From contig CACOVP010000003.1 in assembly GCA_902630665.1 (NCBI GenBank), forward strand, positions 17,905 through 81,904: DNA of 64,000 nt, given 5' to 3'. This DNA comes from an uncultured Pelagibacteraceae bacterium. GTDB lineage: Bacteria; Pseudomonadota; Alphaproteobacteria; Pelagibacterales; Pelagibacteraceae. The notes under the pieces were generated by a model. It did no database searches, was not told the origin of the DNA, and was given only the letters and a program-made list of their open reading frames with translations. Shown piece after piece: positions 45,244 to 53,859 of the stretch; position 1 is the stretch's first letter; each line of letters begins with the position of its first letter. The position numbers and the translations under genes are program-made.

Positions 45244-47157
45244 ATGTCTAAACCTTTCATCTGGAATCCTCCAGATAAATTAAAAAAAGACTGCAAATTA
45301 ACAAAATTTATAAAACATTGTAAAGTTTCTAACTACGATGAACTTGAAAATAAGAGTTTTTCTGAACCAGGTTGGTTATGGGATAATGTTATTAAATTTG
45401 CAGATTTAAAATTTTTTAAACCTTATTCAAAAATATTAGATGAATCAAAAGGTGTTCCTTGGACAAAATGGTGTGTAAATGGCAAAACCAATATTGTTCT
45501 TAATTGTATAGATAGACATAAACATAAGGATTTTTTTAAAAAAACTTTTATTTTTTCAGAAAGAGAAGATGGAAAAGAAAGTTCAATCACTTATGAACAG
45601 TTTGATAAACAAATTTCAAAAGTTGGAAATGCTCTAAAAATAAATGGATTTAAAAAAGGCGATGTGATCGCACTATACATGCCTCAATTAATAGAAACTT
45701 ACATTGCTTACTTTGCTATTTTGAAAATTGGATGCATAGTACTTCCCTTATTTTCTGGTTATGGGACTAAGGCTGTGATTGAAAGATTAAATATTGCAAA
45801 AGCAAAAGGTATTTTCACGGTAGATAAAACATTTAGAAAAGCAAAAGAAATCAGATTATTTGACTTAATAAAAAAAGACTTTGATCAGATTAAGTCTCTT
45901 GAAAAAGTATTTTTGCTTGGAAAAGATAAAGGAAAAAAAATATTTAATTGGGAAAATTTTCAAAATGTTTCTGATAAGTTAAAAACTGAGGAAACTAATG
46001 CGGAAGATCCAGCAATTATTCATTTTACTTCCGGAACAACTGGTAAACCAAAAGGCTGCGTTTACACCCATATTGGTTTAGTAGCAAAGATGTCTTTTGA
46101 TGAGGGAATTTTAGCAGATTTTAAACAAACAGATATTCATTTATGTATGGCCGATATGGGGTGGATGGTCGGTTCAAAGTCTGCAACGATTGCTTCATCA
46201 CATGGTGCACAAATGGTAATAGCAGAAGGTGTTCCTGATTTTCCAGATGAAGTACGTTTTTGGAAACTTATAGAAAAATATAAAGTATCTTGGACTGAAC
46301 TCTCTCCTGCCCTAATAAGATCACAAATGATTAAAGATGAAAAGCTTTTTAAAGATATTAACCTAAGTTCATTAAGAATGATTTGCACTGGTGGAGAACC
46401 TTGGACTGAAAAACCATGGAAGTGGTTGTTTGAATTTATCGGTAAATCAAAAGTTCCTATTATGAATTCAGCAGGTGGGACAGAGGTATCAGGATCAATT
46501 TTGCATTGTTGCTTACATCGTCCATTTAAAGTTGGTTCTTTTAATGCTCCAATACCTGGGATGAGTGCTGATATTTTAAATTTAGAGGGATCAAAGGTTT
46601 CTACAGATGAGATGGGAGAATTGGTAATGAGAAAATCGTCAATTGGGTTAACTAAGAGTCTTTGGAAAGATGATAAGCGTTATATTGATAATTACTGGAG
46701 CGTTATTAAAAATTTTTGGGTCCATGGAGATTTAGCTAGCAGAGATAAAGATGGACATTGGTATTTACATGGTAGATCTGATGACACCATTAAGGTTTCT
46801 GGCAAAAGAATAGGACCATCAGAACTTGAGAGCGTAATCGCTAAAAGTGGTAAAGCTAAAGAGGTCGCTGCTGTAGGAATACCTGATGAAAAGAGAGGTT
46901 CTAAGATTATTCTATCGATAGTTCCATTGGAAAATAATGACCAAAAAGAAAGTTTTTTTGAAGATTTAGTTATAAAAGATTTAGGGAAATCATTTAAGCC
47001 TGATAAAGTAATTTTTGTAAAAGATTTGCCTAAAACAAGAAATATGAAAATTATGAGAAGAGTTATAAAATCATGTTTAGCAAACCAAGATCCAGGTGAT
47101 TTATCAACGCTACTAAATCCAGAGTCTGTAGAGGAGATTAGATCTCATGCGATTTAA
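45244..47157 (+). CDS. AMP-forming acyl-CoA synthetase (Acs-like)
   Basis: ANL-superfamily ligase of 637 residues activating an organic acid with ATP and CoA. The acetyl/acetoacetyl-CoA synthetase N-terminal part is present (WTKWCVNGKTNIVLNCIDRH). The P-loop is HFTSGTTGKPKG, followed by the GWMVGS region, NSAGGTEVSG as the adenine motif, HGRSDDTIKVSGKRIGP hinge and the catalytic Lys in TRNMKIMRR. Overlaps the crotonase gene by 11 bases. The acid substrate is not known. Confidence 0.88.
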   Translation: MSKPFIWNPPDKLKKDCKLTKFIKHCKVSNYDELENKSFSEPGWLWDNVIKFADLKFFKPYSKILDESKGVPWTKWCVNGKTNIVLNCIDRHKHKDFFKKTFIFSEREDGKESSITYEQFDKQISKVGNALKINGFKKGDVIALYMPQLIETYIAYFAILKIGCIVLPLFSGYGTKAVIERLNIAKAKGIFTVDKTFRKAKEIRLFDLIKKDFDQIKSLEKVFLLGKDKGKKIFNWENFQNVSDKLKTEETNAEDPAIIHFTSGTTGKPKGCVYTHIGLVAKMSFDEGILADFKQTDIHLCMADMGWMVGSKSATIASSHGAQMVIAEGVPDFPDEVRFWKLIEKYKVSWTELSPALIRSQMIKDEKLFKDINLSSLRMICTGGEPWTEKPWKWLFEFIGKSKVPIMNSAGGTEVSGSILHCCLHRPFKVGSFNAPIPGMSADILNLEGSKVSTDEMGELVMRKSSIGLTKSLWKDDKRYIDNYWSVIKNFWVHGDLASRDKDGHWYLHGRSDDTIKVSGKRIGPSELESVIAKSGKAKEVAAVGIPDEKRGSKIILSIVPLENNDQKESFFEDLVIKDLGKSFKPDKVIFVKDLPKTRNMKIMRRVIKSCLANQDPGDLSTLLNPESVEEIRSHAI

Positions 47158-47917
47158 AGATATATTATATGAAGTTAAAGGCGATTACGCTCATGTCACT
47201 ATTAATAGACCTAAAGTATTAAATGCTTTTACACCAGTAACTCTTCAAGAACTTAAGGCAGCTCTTGACGCTGCAGAGAAAGATAAAGAAGTTGGAGTAA
47301 TAGTTTTATCAGGTGCTGGAGGTAAAGCTTTTTGTTCAGGTGGAGATATGAATTGGGAAAGCTCTAAAGAATTTCAAGATCATGAATACGAATTTCATAT
47401 TCACTTAACAAAATGTAGTAAACCAATCATAGCTAAAGTTGATGGATATGCGATTGGTGGCGGAAATCATATGGCTTACTTTTGTGATTTAACTATAGCA
47501 AGTGAGAATTCTATATTTGGACAAAATGGTCCCAGAGTTGGCTCTCCAGCAGGAGGAGCTATCGTTGCCCACTCTGCAAATATTTTGGGACACAAGCGTG
47601 CAAGAGAAATGTGGATGACTTGTAAAAGGTACTCGGCGAAAGAGATGGTGAATTGGGGCTTGGTAAATTCAGTGGTAAAAAAAGATAAATTAGACGAGGA
47701 AGTTAAAAAGTATGGCGATGAAATATTAAAAGCTGCACCTACATGTTTAAAAATATTAAAGGCCAGTTTTCGAAAACAGTTTGACGAAATTTTAAAAATT
47801 ACACAAAAAAGTATGGTTGAAGAAGTTGCTCCTGATTATTTTAAAACTGGAGAACAGGCTGAAGGTGCAAAGGCCTTTCTGGAAAAAAGGAAGCCAAATT
47901 TCAAAAAATTTAGATAA
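47147..47917 (+). CDS. Crotonase-fold enzyme, MenB/BadI-like
   Basis: Enoyl-CoA hydratase family protein of 256 residues. The oxyanion-hole segments AFCSGGDMNW and DGYAIGGGNHM are normal. The stretch GQNGPRVGSPAGGAIVAHSANILGHKRAREMWM followed by VNWGLVNSVV is like that of naphthoate synthase MenB and 2-ketocyclohexanecarboxyl-CoA hydrolase BadI rather than simple hydratases, so a ring-forming or ring-opening C-C reaction on a CoA ester is possible. No other men genes are present. It follows the CoA ligase and touches the enolase-superfamily gene. Confidence 0.85.
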   Translation: MRFKDILYEVKGDYAHVTINRPKVLNAFTPVTLQELKAALDAAEKDKEVGVIVLSGAGGKAFCSGGDMNWESSKEFQDHEYEFHIHLTKCSKPIIAKVDGYAIGGGNHMAYFCDLTIASENSIFGQNGPRVGSPAGGAIVAHSANILGHKRAREMWMTCKRYSAKEMVNWGLVNSVVKKDKLDEEVKKYGDEILKAAPTCLKILKASFRKQFDEILKITQKSMVEEVAPDYFKTGEQAEGAKAFLEKRKPNFKKFR

Positions 47918-49005
47918 TGAAAATTAAATCAATCAAAGCAATCACTTTGAGTATGCCATTTAGCCATGGAGGAAAAAAGGTAATTTTTCATGGAAAAGAA
48001 TGGAAAAGTTTAGAATTTAACTTAGTAAAAATTGAAACTGATAAAGGTATCACTGGTTGGGGTGAAGCCTTTGGTTATACTAGTTGGAAAGCGGTTAAAA
48101 TTGCAATTGAAGAAATGGTGGCTCCTTTACTCGTTGGAAAAGATATGAGTAATATACCGGAACTTCTTTTAACTCTTCAAAAATCTTTGCACTTATTTGG
48201 TAGATACGGAGTAACAATGTTTGCAATTTCTGGTGTTGAGATTGCATTATGGGATGCTTTAGGAAAAGAAAGAAATAAGCCAATTCACGAATTATTAGGA
48301 AAAAAAAATAAAGATTTATTTAAAGCTTATTCAAGTCTTTTTAGATATGGAGATCCAAAAATTATAGAACAAAAATGTAAGCAATCTTTAGATGATGGTT
48401 ACCAAGCTATAAAACTTCATGAAATAGAAAATGATTGCATTGAAGCTGGAAGAAAAGGAACAGGTAATCTTCCTTTAATGTTAGATACTAATTGTCCTTG
48501 GACATATGAAGAAACACTATCAAAAAAAGATTTTTTAAAAAGCATGAAACTCACTTGGTTAGAAGAACCTATTTACCCACCAGAAGATTATGAAACTCTC
48601 GCAAAATTAAATAAAGAACTAGGGATACCTATAGCTTGTGGAGAGAATGCATGTACAGAATTCGAGTTTAAATCAATGATTAAACAAAAAGCAGTTACTT
48701 TTGTTCAACCATCAGTAATAAAAGTTGGTGGTATTTACGAGATGTTCAAAATAATTCAACATGCAGAAAAAAATGATATATCTGTAATGCCTCATACTGC
48801 CTATTTTGGACCAGGTTTTTTAGCTACACTTCAATTAGCTTCATTAATGGAAAAGGATACCTATATTGAAAGATTCTATTTAGATATCGATCAAGAATTT
48901 TACCCTAATTTTAAAAGAGCATTAAATGGGAAATATAAATTGCCTTCAGGACCAGGTCTTGGCATTGACCTGGATTATAATAAATTAAGTAAATATGAAA
49001 TATAG
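47917..49005 (+). CDS. Enolase-superfamily enzyme of the mandelate racemase/MLE type
   Basis: Barrel enzyme of 362 residues with the usual capping domain. Metal ligands D190 (MLDTN), E216 (LEEP) and E243 (GEN) are all present, so a 2-carboxylate substrate is expected. The second-strand motif is KLH (K166, H168) rather than the common KxK. The third strand-end reads QPS (264-266) where acid-sugar dehydratases usually have QPD; H293 (PHTAYFGPG) is kept. It could dehydrate, racemise or cycloisomerise an acid. Not assigned to a known family by me. Confidence 0.85.
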   Translation: MKIKSIKAITLSMPFSHGGKKVIFHGKEWKSLEFNLVKIETDKGITGWGEAFGYTSWKAVKIAIEEMVAPLLVGKDMSNIPELLLTLQKSLHLFGRYGVTMFAISGVEIALWDALGKERNKPIHELLGKKNKDLFKAYSSLFRYGDPKIIEQKCKQSLDDGYQAIKLHEIENDCIEAGRKGTGNLPLMLDTNCPWTYEETLSKKDFLKSMKLTWLEEPIYPPEDYETLAKLNKELGIPIACGENACTEFEFKSMIKQKAVTFVQPSVIKVGGIYEMFKIIQHAEKNDISVMPHTAYFGPGFLATLQLASLMEKDTYIERFYLDIDQEFYPNFKRALNGKYKLPSGPGLGIDLDYNKLSKYEI

Positions 49006-49645
49006 ATCCGTTTTATTCGTTCCAGGACATGAAGAAAGAAAAATTAAAAAAGCATACACATTAAATTCAGATTTAATAGTTATTGACCTAGAGTCAACCG
49101 TTCCTAAGGATCAGAAAGAACATGCAAAAAAAATAATTAAAGAATGCAATGTTAATAAAGATAAAACCTATATAAGAATAGATAAAAATTCTGATTTAGA
49201 ATTTGTAACATCTGAAAAATTTCCCGGTATATTCTTGCCTTTTACAGAGACAAAAAACCAGTTAGTTGAGATAGATAAATTATTAAAAAAAACAGAAAGA
49301 TTGAAAACCGATGTAATACCAATATTAGAAAGTATAAATGGACTTGCTAATCTTGAAGAAATTTGCTCTTTTTCAGAAAGAATTAAAATTATATCTTTTG
49401 GTTCTCACGATTTAGCTAAATCGATAAATCTGAAAGTTTCGGAAAATGAAAAAGAAATTTTAGAATTTAGAAAAAATATAGTTGATAAATCTAAAAACAT
49501 TCAAAAACCAATAGATACATCTTATCTAAATTTTAAGAATTTGAATGGATTTGAAGTCTCATGTAATTTAGTAAAAAAATTAGGTTTTGGTGGTAAAGCA
49601 TGTATTCATCCAGATCAAATTGATATATCAAATAAAATATTTTAA
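48995..49645 (+). CDS. CitE/HpcH-type lyase, short form
   Basis: HpcH/HpaI-CitE family protein of 216 residues, clearly shorter than the usual 270-300. The start RSVLFVPGHEE, the metal ligand regions VIDLESTVP, ILESINGL and SFGSHDLAKS, and the GFGGKACIHPDQI end are typical of CitE-like malyl-CoA/citramalyl-CoA lyases. It overlaps the enolase-superfamily gene by 11 bases. A retro-aldol or Claisen cleavage late in the pathway would fit, perhaps giving pyruvate or acetyl-CoA (inference). Confidence 0.82.
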   Translation: MKYRSVLFVPGHEERKIKKAYTLNSDLIVIDLESTVPKDQKEHAKKIIKECNVNKDKTYIRIDKNSDLEFVTSEKFPGIFLPFTETKNQLVEIDKLLKKTERLKTDVIPILESINGLANLEEICSFSERIKIISFGSHDLAKSINLKVSENEKEILEFRKNIVDKSKNIQKPIDTSYLNFKNLNGFEVSCNLVKKLGFGGKACIHPDQIDISNKIF

Positions 49646-50685
49646 TGAAAAACAAAGTTAAAATAGCAGTTGTAGGAATTGGGCTAATGGGGAGCCAACA
49701 TTTAAAAGCTTTAAATTTATCTAAAAAAGCTAAATTACACTCAATAGTCGATTTAAATAAAAAATCAGAAATTCATGCCAAAAAATTTAAAGTTCCATTT
49801 CATAGATCGTCAAAAGAGTTATTAAAAAATGATAAACCAGATGCTGTGATTGTAGCTACCCCTAATCAGTTTCATGAAAAACATACAATCAGTTTCTTAA
49901 ATGCTAAAATACCAGTCTTATTAGAGAAACCAATTTCAGATAATATTTTAAAGGCAAAAAAAATAATTCAAAGTTCAAAAAGAAATAAAACTCACCTTCT
50001 TATTGGTTATCACAGAAGACACAATACTATTGTAACAAAAGTAAAAAAAAAGATTGATAGCGGGAATTTAGGAAAAATAGTGGCAGCAAATGTTATGTGT
50101 TGGTTATATAAAAATGATGATTGGTATAAAGAGAAATGGCGTATTAAAAAAGGCGGTGGACCTTTAGGTATTAACCTTGTTCATGATATAGATTTAATAT
50201 CTTATTTATTGGGTCCAGTCACACACGTTCAAGCTACAGCTTCTAATAAAATTAGAAAGTATGAGGTCGAAGATACTGCAATCGTAAATTTTACATTTAA
50301 AAGTGGAACTTTATGCACGTTAAGTGTTTCTGACGCTATTGTAGCTCCATATAGTTACGAATTAACAGCCGGAGAAAATCCAGCTTATCCAATTACAAAC
50401 CAGTCTGCTTATTATATTGGCGGGACTAAAGGATCGATACAATTTCCTAACTTAAAACATTGGTATAACAAAGGTGAGAGAAGTTGGTGGAAGCCAATTT
50501 ATCATAAAGATTTTAATATTCGACTAAGTAGATTTACTCTAATAAATCAAGTAGATCATTTATGTGACGTTGTGCTGGGTAAAGCTAAACCTAAAGTAAG
50601 TGGAAATGATGGCTTGCAATCACTTAAAATTTTTGATGCCATAATTCGAAGTAATAAAACTGGAAAAAAAGTTAGAGTTAATTGA
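49645..50685 (+). CDS. Gfo/Idh/MocA-family dehydrogenase, copy 1
   Basis: NAD(P)-dependent oxidoreductase of 346 residues. Rossmann loop VVGIGLMGSQH near the start, the family motif LLEKPIS with catalytic-type Lys, and GGGPLGINLVHDIDLISYLLG with the conserved Asp/His pair are clear. Family substrates are sugars, cyclitols and related acids. First of three such genes in a row; shares one base with the lyase gene before it. Confidence 0.88.
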   Translation: MKNKVKIAVVGIGLMGSQHLKALNLSKKAKLHSIVDLNKKSEIHAKKFKVPFHRSSKELLKNDKPDAVIVATPNQFHEKHTISFLNAKIPVLLEKPISDNILKAKKIIQSSKRNKTHLLIGYHRRHNTIVTKVKKKIDSGNLGKIVAANVMCWLYKNDDWYKEKWRIKKGGGPLGINLVHDIDLISYLLGPVTHVQATASNKIRKYEVEDTAIVNFTFKSGTLCTLSVSDAIVAPYSYELTAGENPAYPITNQSAYYIGGTKGSIQFPNLKHWYNKGERSWWKPIYHKDFNIRLSRFTLINQVDHLCDVVLGKAKPKVSGNDGLQSLKIFDAIIRSNKTGKKVRVN

Positions 50686-51815
50686 TGAAAAAATTAAGAC
50701 TTGGAATTATCGGTGGAGGACCTGGTTCTTGGATTGGTCATGTGCATAGAATAGCTTCAAGATTTGATGATAAATATGAGATTGTAGCAGGTGTTTTTAC
50801 AAGAAATTATAAAATTAACCAATCATTTGGGACAAGCATAGGAATAAAAAAAAATAGATGTTACAAAAATTATAAAGACCTCTGCTTTTTTGAAAAAAAG
50901 ATCAAAAAAGGAATCCAAGTGGTTGCAATTATGACTCCTCCTGGAAGCCATCAAGAAATAGCGGAATTATTTATTAAAAATAATATTCATGTGATATCTG
51001 ATAAACCTTTTGCAGGATCTCTATCTCAAGCTAAAAAACTTTTTAAAACAATTAAGAAAAATGAAAAAATAATTTATGGACTAACTCATAATTACTCAGC
51101 TTACCCTATGGTTAGACACGCAAAAAAATTAATTGAAGATAGAAAAATTGGAAATGTTGAGTATATTAATGTCGAATATGTTCAAGACTGGTCAAATGGA
51201 AAAAAAATTACTCCTGGTAATGCTAAAAAAGTATTCAAATGGAAATTAGATAAAAAGATAGCTGGGGTTTCTACGGTATTAAATGAAATTGGATCTCATG
51301 CGTATCACCTATGTAATTATATGACCGGTCTTAAAGGAAAAAGTTTATTTGCTGATATAAAGCAATACTCAAAAAAGATTAAATTTGATACTAATGCTCA
51401 AGTTTTTATAAATTACGAAAATGGGGCAAAAGGATTATTTTGGGCTTCTACAACTGCTAAAGGTGGAGTTTACGGATTACGAATAAGAATTTTTGGTTCT
51501 AAAGGAAGTTTAGAATGGGTACAAAATAAACCTGGATATTTAAAATATAACGCTGCCAACGGCGCTACTAAAATTCTTGAAAGAGGGTTTAATGAGAGTA
51601 GTTTTTCAAAAAAATTTTCAAGAATTAAATATGGACATCCAGAAGGATATTTAAGTGCTTTTTCTAATTTATATAAAGAAATTGCTTCAAAAATTAATTC
51701 TAATAAAAGTAAAAGAAGGTTTTATTTTCCAACTGCTTACGAAGGTTTGCTTACAGCAAAATTTATTGATGGATGCGTTAAGTCATCAGCTAGAAAAAAA
51801 TGGGTAACATTTTAA
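50682..51815 (+). CDS. Gfo/Idh/MocA-family dehydrogenase, copy 2
   Basis: Oxidoreductase of 377 residues, the longest of the three. The nucleotide site is IIGGGPGSWIGHVH, the catalytic motif ISDKPFAG (DKP instead of EKP), and the active-site His region LNEIGSHAYHL is intact. The N-terminal GGGPGSWIG form is distinctive of a subgroup acting on hexoses or inositols in some bacteria, but I cannot assign it. Overlaps copy 1 by 4 bases. Confidence 0.87.
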   Translation: MMKKLRLGIIGGGPGSWIGHVHRIASRFDDKYEIVAGVFTRNYKINQSFGTSIGIKKNRCYKNYKDLCFFEKKIKKGIQVVAIMTPPGSHQEIAELFIKNNIHVISDKPFAGSLSQAKKLFKTIKKNEKIIYGLTHNYSAYPMVRHAKKLIEDRKIGNVEYINVEYVQDWSNGKKITPGNAKKVFKWKLDKKIAGVSTVLNEIGSHAYHLCNYMTGLKGKSLFADIKQYSKKIKFDTNAQVFINYENGAKGLFWASTTAKGGVYGLRIRIFGSKGSLEWVQNKPGYLKYNAANGATKILERGFNESSFSKKFSRIKYGHPEGYLSAFSNLYKEIASKINSNKSKRRFYFPTAYEGLLTAKFIDGCVKSSARKKWVTF

Positions 51816-52727
51816 ATGATAAAATCCTGCGTAATAGGATTATCAACTATAGGTCAAATTCACTGTGAAAGTTTATTAAAATTAAAAAAAACTTCGTTAA
51901 GCTACGTCTTTGATAAAAATTATAAGCTGAGCAGAAAGATTTCAAAAAAGTTTAAATGCAAAACCTCAAATAACTTTAATATGATATTAAAAAAAAAGGA
52001 TATTGATCTTTTTGTAATTGCATCTCCAACTTCTACACACGATTTTTATATTATGAAATTGATCAAATCCAAAAAAATAATTTATTGTGAAAAACCCATT
52101 ACCATGAATAATAAAAATCTTGATAAAATAAAAAAATTGATTAAAAAAAATAAAATTAAGTTCGGGGTAGGTTTAAATCGAAGATTTGCTAAAGAGTATA
52201 TTTCCTTAAAAAATAAAATTAAAAAAAGGAAAGTAGAAACTATTCAAATAATATCTAAGTCCGCAAATCATAACTTAAATCTATCAATCAGGAATGGAGG
52301 GCTTTTTTTTGATAAAGGTTACCATTTTTTTGATTTAGCTTGTTGGTTAAGTAACTCCTTACCCAAAAAAATGATTGTGATTTCAAAATCAATTAGTAAG
52401 GATAAATTTTTAAATAAAAGAGACTTTTCAGATGCAATAATTAATATGAAATTCAAGAATGGGACTAATGTTGAATTTTTATTTAGCAGAAAATGTGCAG
52501 TAGGAAATATAGAAGTAGTTAAAATTTATGGAAAAGGTTTTTTTTATAACTCTGACAATTATGCAGTTAAAAAAACGTTATCTATGGATTTTTCTATAAG
52601 ACACAAAGAGTCTTACTTAAAATGTCTAAAAGAGTTTTTAGAAAAAAAAAGACCTTTTTTACTGAGTCAAAGTTTAATAGCTCAAAAAATTTGTGCTAAA
52701 GTATTAAAAAAAGCTACGGTTGAATAG
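51816..52727 (+). CDS. Gfo/Idh/MocA-family dehydrogenase, copy 3
   Basis: Shorter and more Lys-rich relative, 303 residues. It has a weakened nucleotide loop (VIGLSTIGQIHCE), the motif YCEKPITM and GGLFFDKGYHFFDLACWL with the Asp/His pair. It directly follows copy 2, and its stop lies 1 base from the stop of the convergent lpxB, leaving no room for a separate terminator. The shorter C-terminal domain and divergent loop suggest it is the most specialised of the three. Confidence 0.83.
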   Translation: MIKSCVIGLSTIGQIHCESLLKLKKTSLSYVFDKNYKLSRKISKKFKCKTSNNFNMILKKKDIDLFVIASPTSTHDFYIMKLIKSKKIIYCEKPITMNNKNLDKIKKLIKKNKIKFGVGLNRRFAKEYISLKNKIKKRKVETIQIISKSANHNLNLSIRNGGLFFDKGYHFFDLACWLSNSLPKKMIVISKSISKDKFLNKRDFSDAIINMKFKNGTNVEFLFSRKCAVGNIEVVKIYGKGFFYNSDNYAVKKTLSMDFSIRHKESYLKCLKEFLEKKRPFLLSQSLIAQKICAKVLKKATVE

Positions 52728-52728
52728 A

Positions 52729-53859
52729 TTATAAAAATTTACTCAATGCTTTGCTTGCAAGTTCTACAGAAGGAGTGCTTGTTTTAAATTGATTTAAAAT
52801 TGATTGAGTTTTGTTGACTTGATCTTTAATTTTATTCGGATCGTCTATAAATGAGCTTACTTGTTTAAATAAATTTTTTGGATTACAATTTGACTGGAGT
52901 AATTCAGGAATAATCTCTTTGCCAGCTGCGATGTTAATTATATTAGCAAATTTTACTTTAACTAAAGATTTTACAATTAAATAATTTAATAAATTCATTT
53001 TATATAAAATAATTGAAGGTATTTTACATTTACAAATTTCTAACGAAACAGTCCCTGACTTGGCAATGGCAAACACAGATTTTTTAAGAGTATGTGCTTT
53101 TATCTTATCGTCGCTAATTATTTCACAATTTTTATAATCTTTCGTTTTAATGAAAGAATTGATCAATTTATTATGATCCTTTGTTGCATGAAAAATAAAA
53201 ACAAAATCCTCATAATTTTTATTCATCAAATTTATAAATTCTAACAATATAGGCATTAAGATATTTATTTCTGAGGACCTGCTGCCTGGAAAAACTGATA
53301 TTAAAGCTTTATTCTTATCTAAAATTTGATTTATATCAATTGCACTCTCTTTGGAGTCATCTAAAAGTGGATGGCCAACAAATTCATTACTCATGTTCTC
53401 TTTGTCAAAATAAGGTTTTTCAAAATTAAAAAGTAATAAGATATGATCAATGAACTTTTTTATTTTTTTTACTCTTCCTTCTCTCCAAACCCATACTTGG
53501 GGTGCAACATAATGAATTGTTTTTACTTTTGAGTTTATTTTTTTAACTCTTTCAGCAACTCTTAAAGTAAAGTCTGGACTATCTACTGAAAAAAGAATGT
53601 CTGGATTAAATTTAATTATTTCTTCAACAGTTTGATCAATTTTTTTTTTAATCTTAAAAATATTTAATATGACGTTTGTAAAACCAATGTAAGTTACTTC
53701 TTTTAAATTACAAACTGATTTAATTCCTAGAGATTTTAAACCTTCTCCTCCAACTGATAAAAAATCAAGATTAGAATTTTGTTTTTTCAATTCTCCGATT
53801 ACTTTAGATGCAAGTCTATCTCCCGATGGTTCTCCAGTTAAGATAAATATTTTTTTCAT
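52729..53859 (-). CDS. lpxB: Lipid-A-disaccharide synthase
   Basis: Glycosyltransferase of 376 residues joining UDP-diacylglucosamine and lipid X. The start ILTGEPSGDRLASKVI, the segments VDSPDFTLRVA, HYVAPQVWVWREGRV and VFPGSRSSEI, and KSGTVSLEIC are diagnostic. It is the last gene of the lpx run and overlaps the PQQ-type dehydrogenase gene by 4 bases. Confidence 0.95.
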   Translation of the reverse strand: MKKIFILTGEPSGDRLASKVIGELKKQNSNLDFLSVGGEGLKSLGIKSVCNLKEVTYIGFTNVILNIFKIKKKIDQTVEEIIKFNPDILFSVDSPDFTLRVAERVKKINSKVKTIHYVAPQVWVWREGRVKKIKKFIDHILLLFNFEKPYFDKENMSNEFVGHPLLDDSKESAIDINQILDKNKALISVFPGSRSSEINILMPILLEFINLMNKNYEDFVFIFHATKDHNKLINSFIKTKDYKNCEIISDDKIKAHTLKKSVFAIAKSGTVSLEICKCKIPSIILYKMNLLNYLIVKSLVKVKFANIINIAAGKEIIPELLQSNCNPKNLFKQVSSFIDDPNKIKDQVNKTQSILNQFKTSTPSVELASKALSKFL

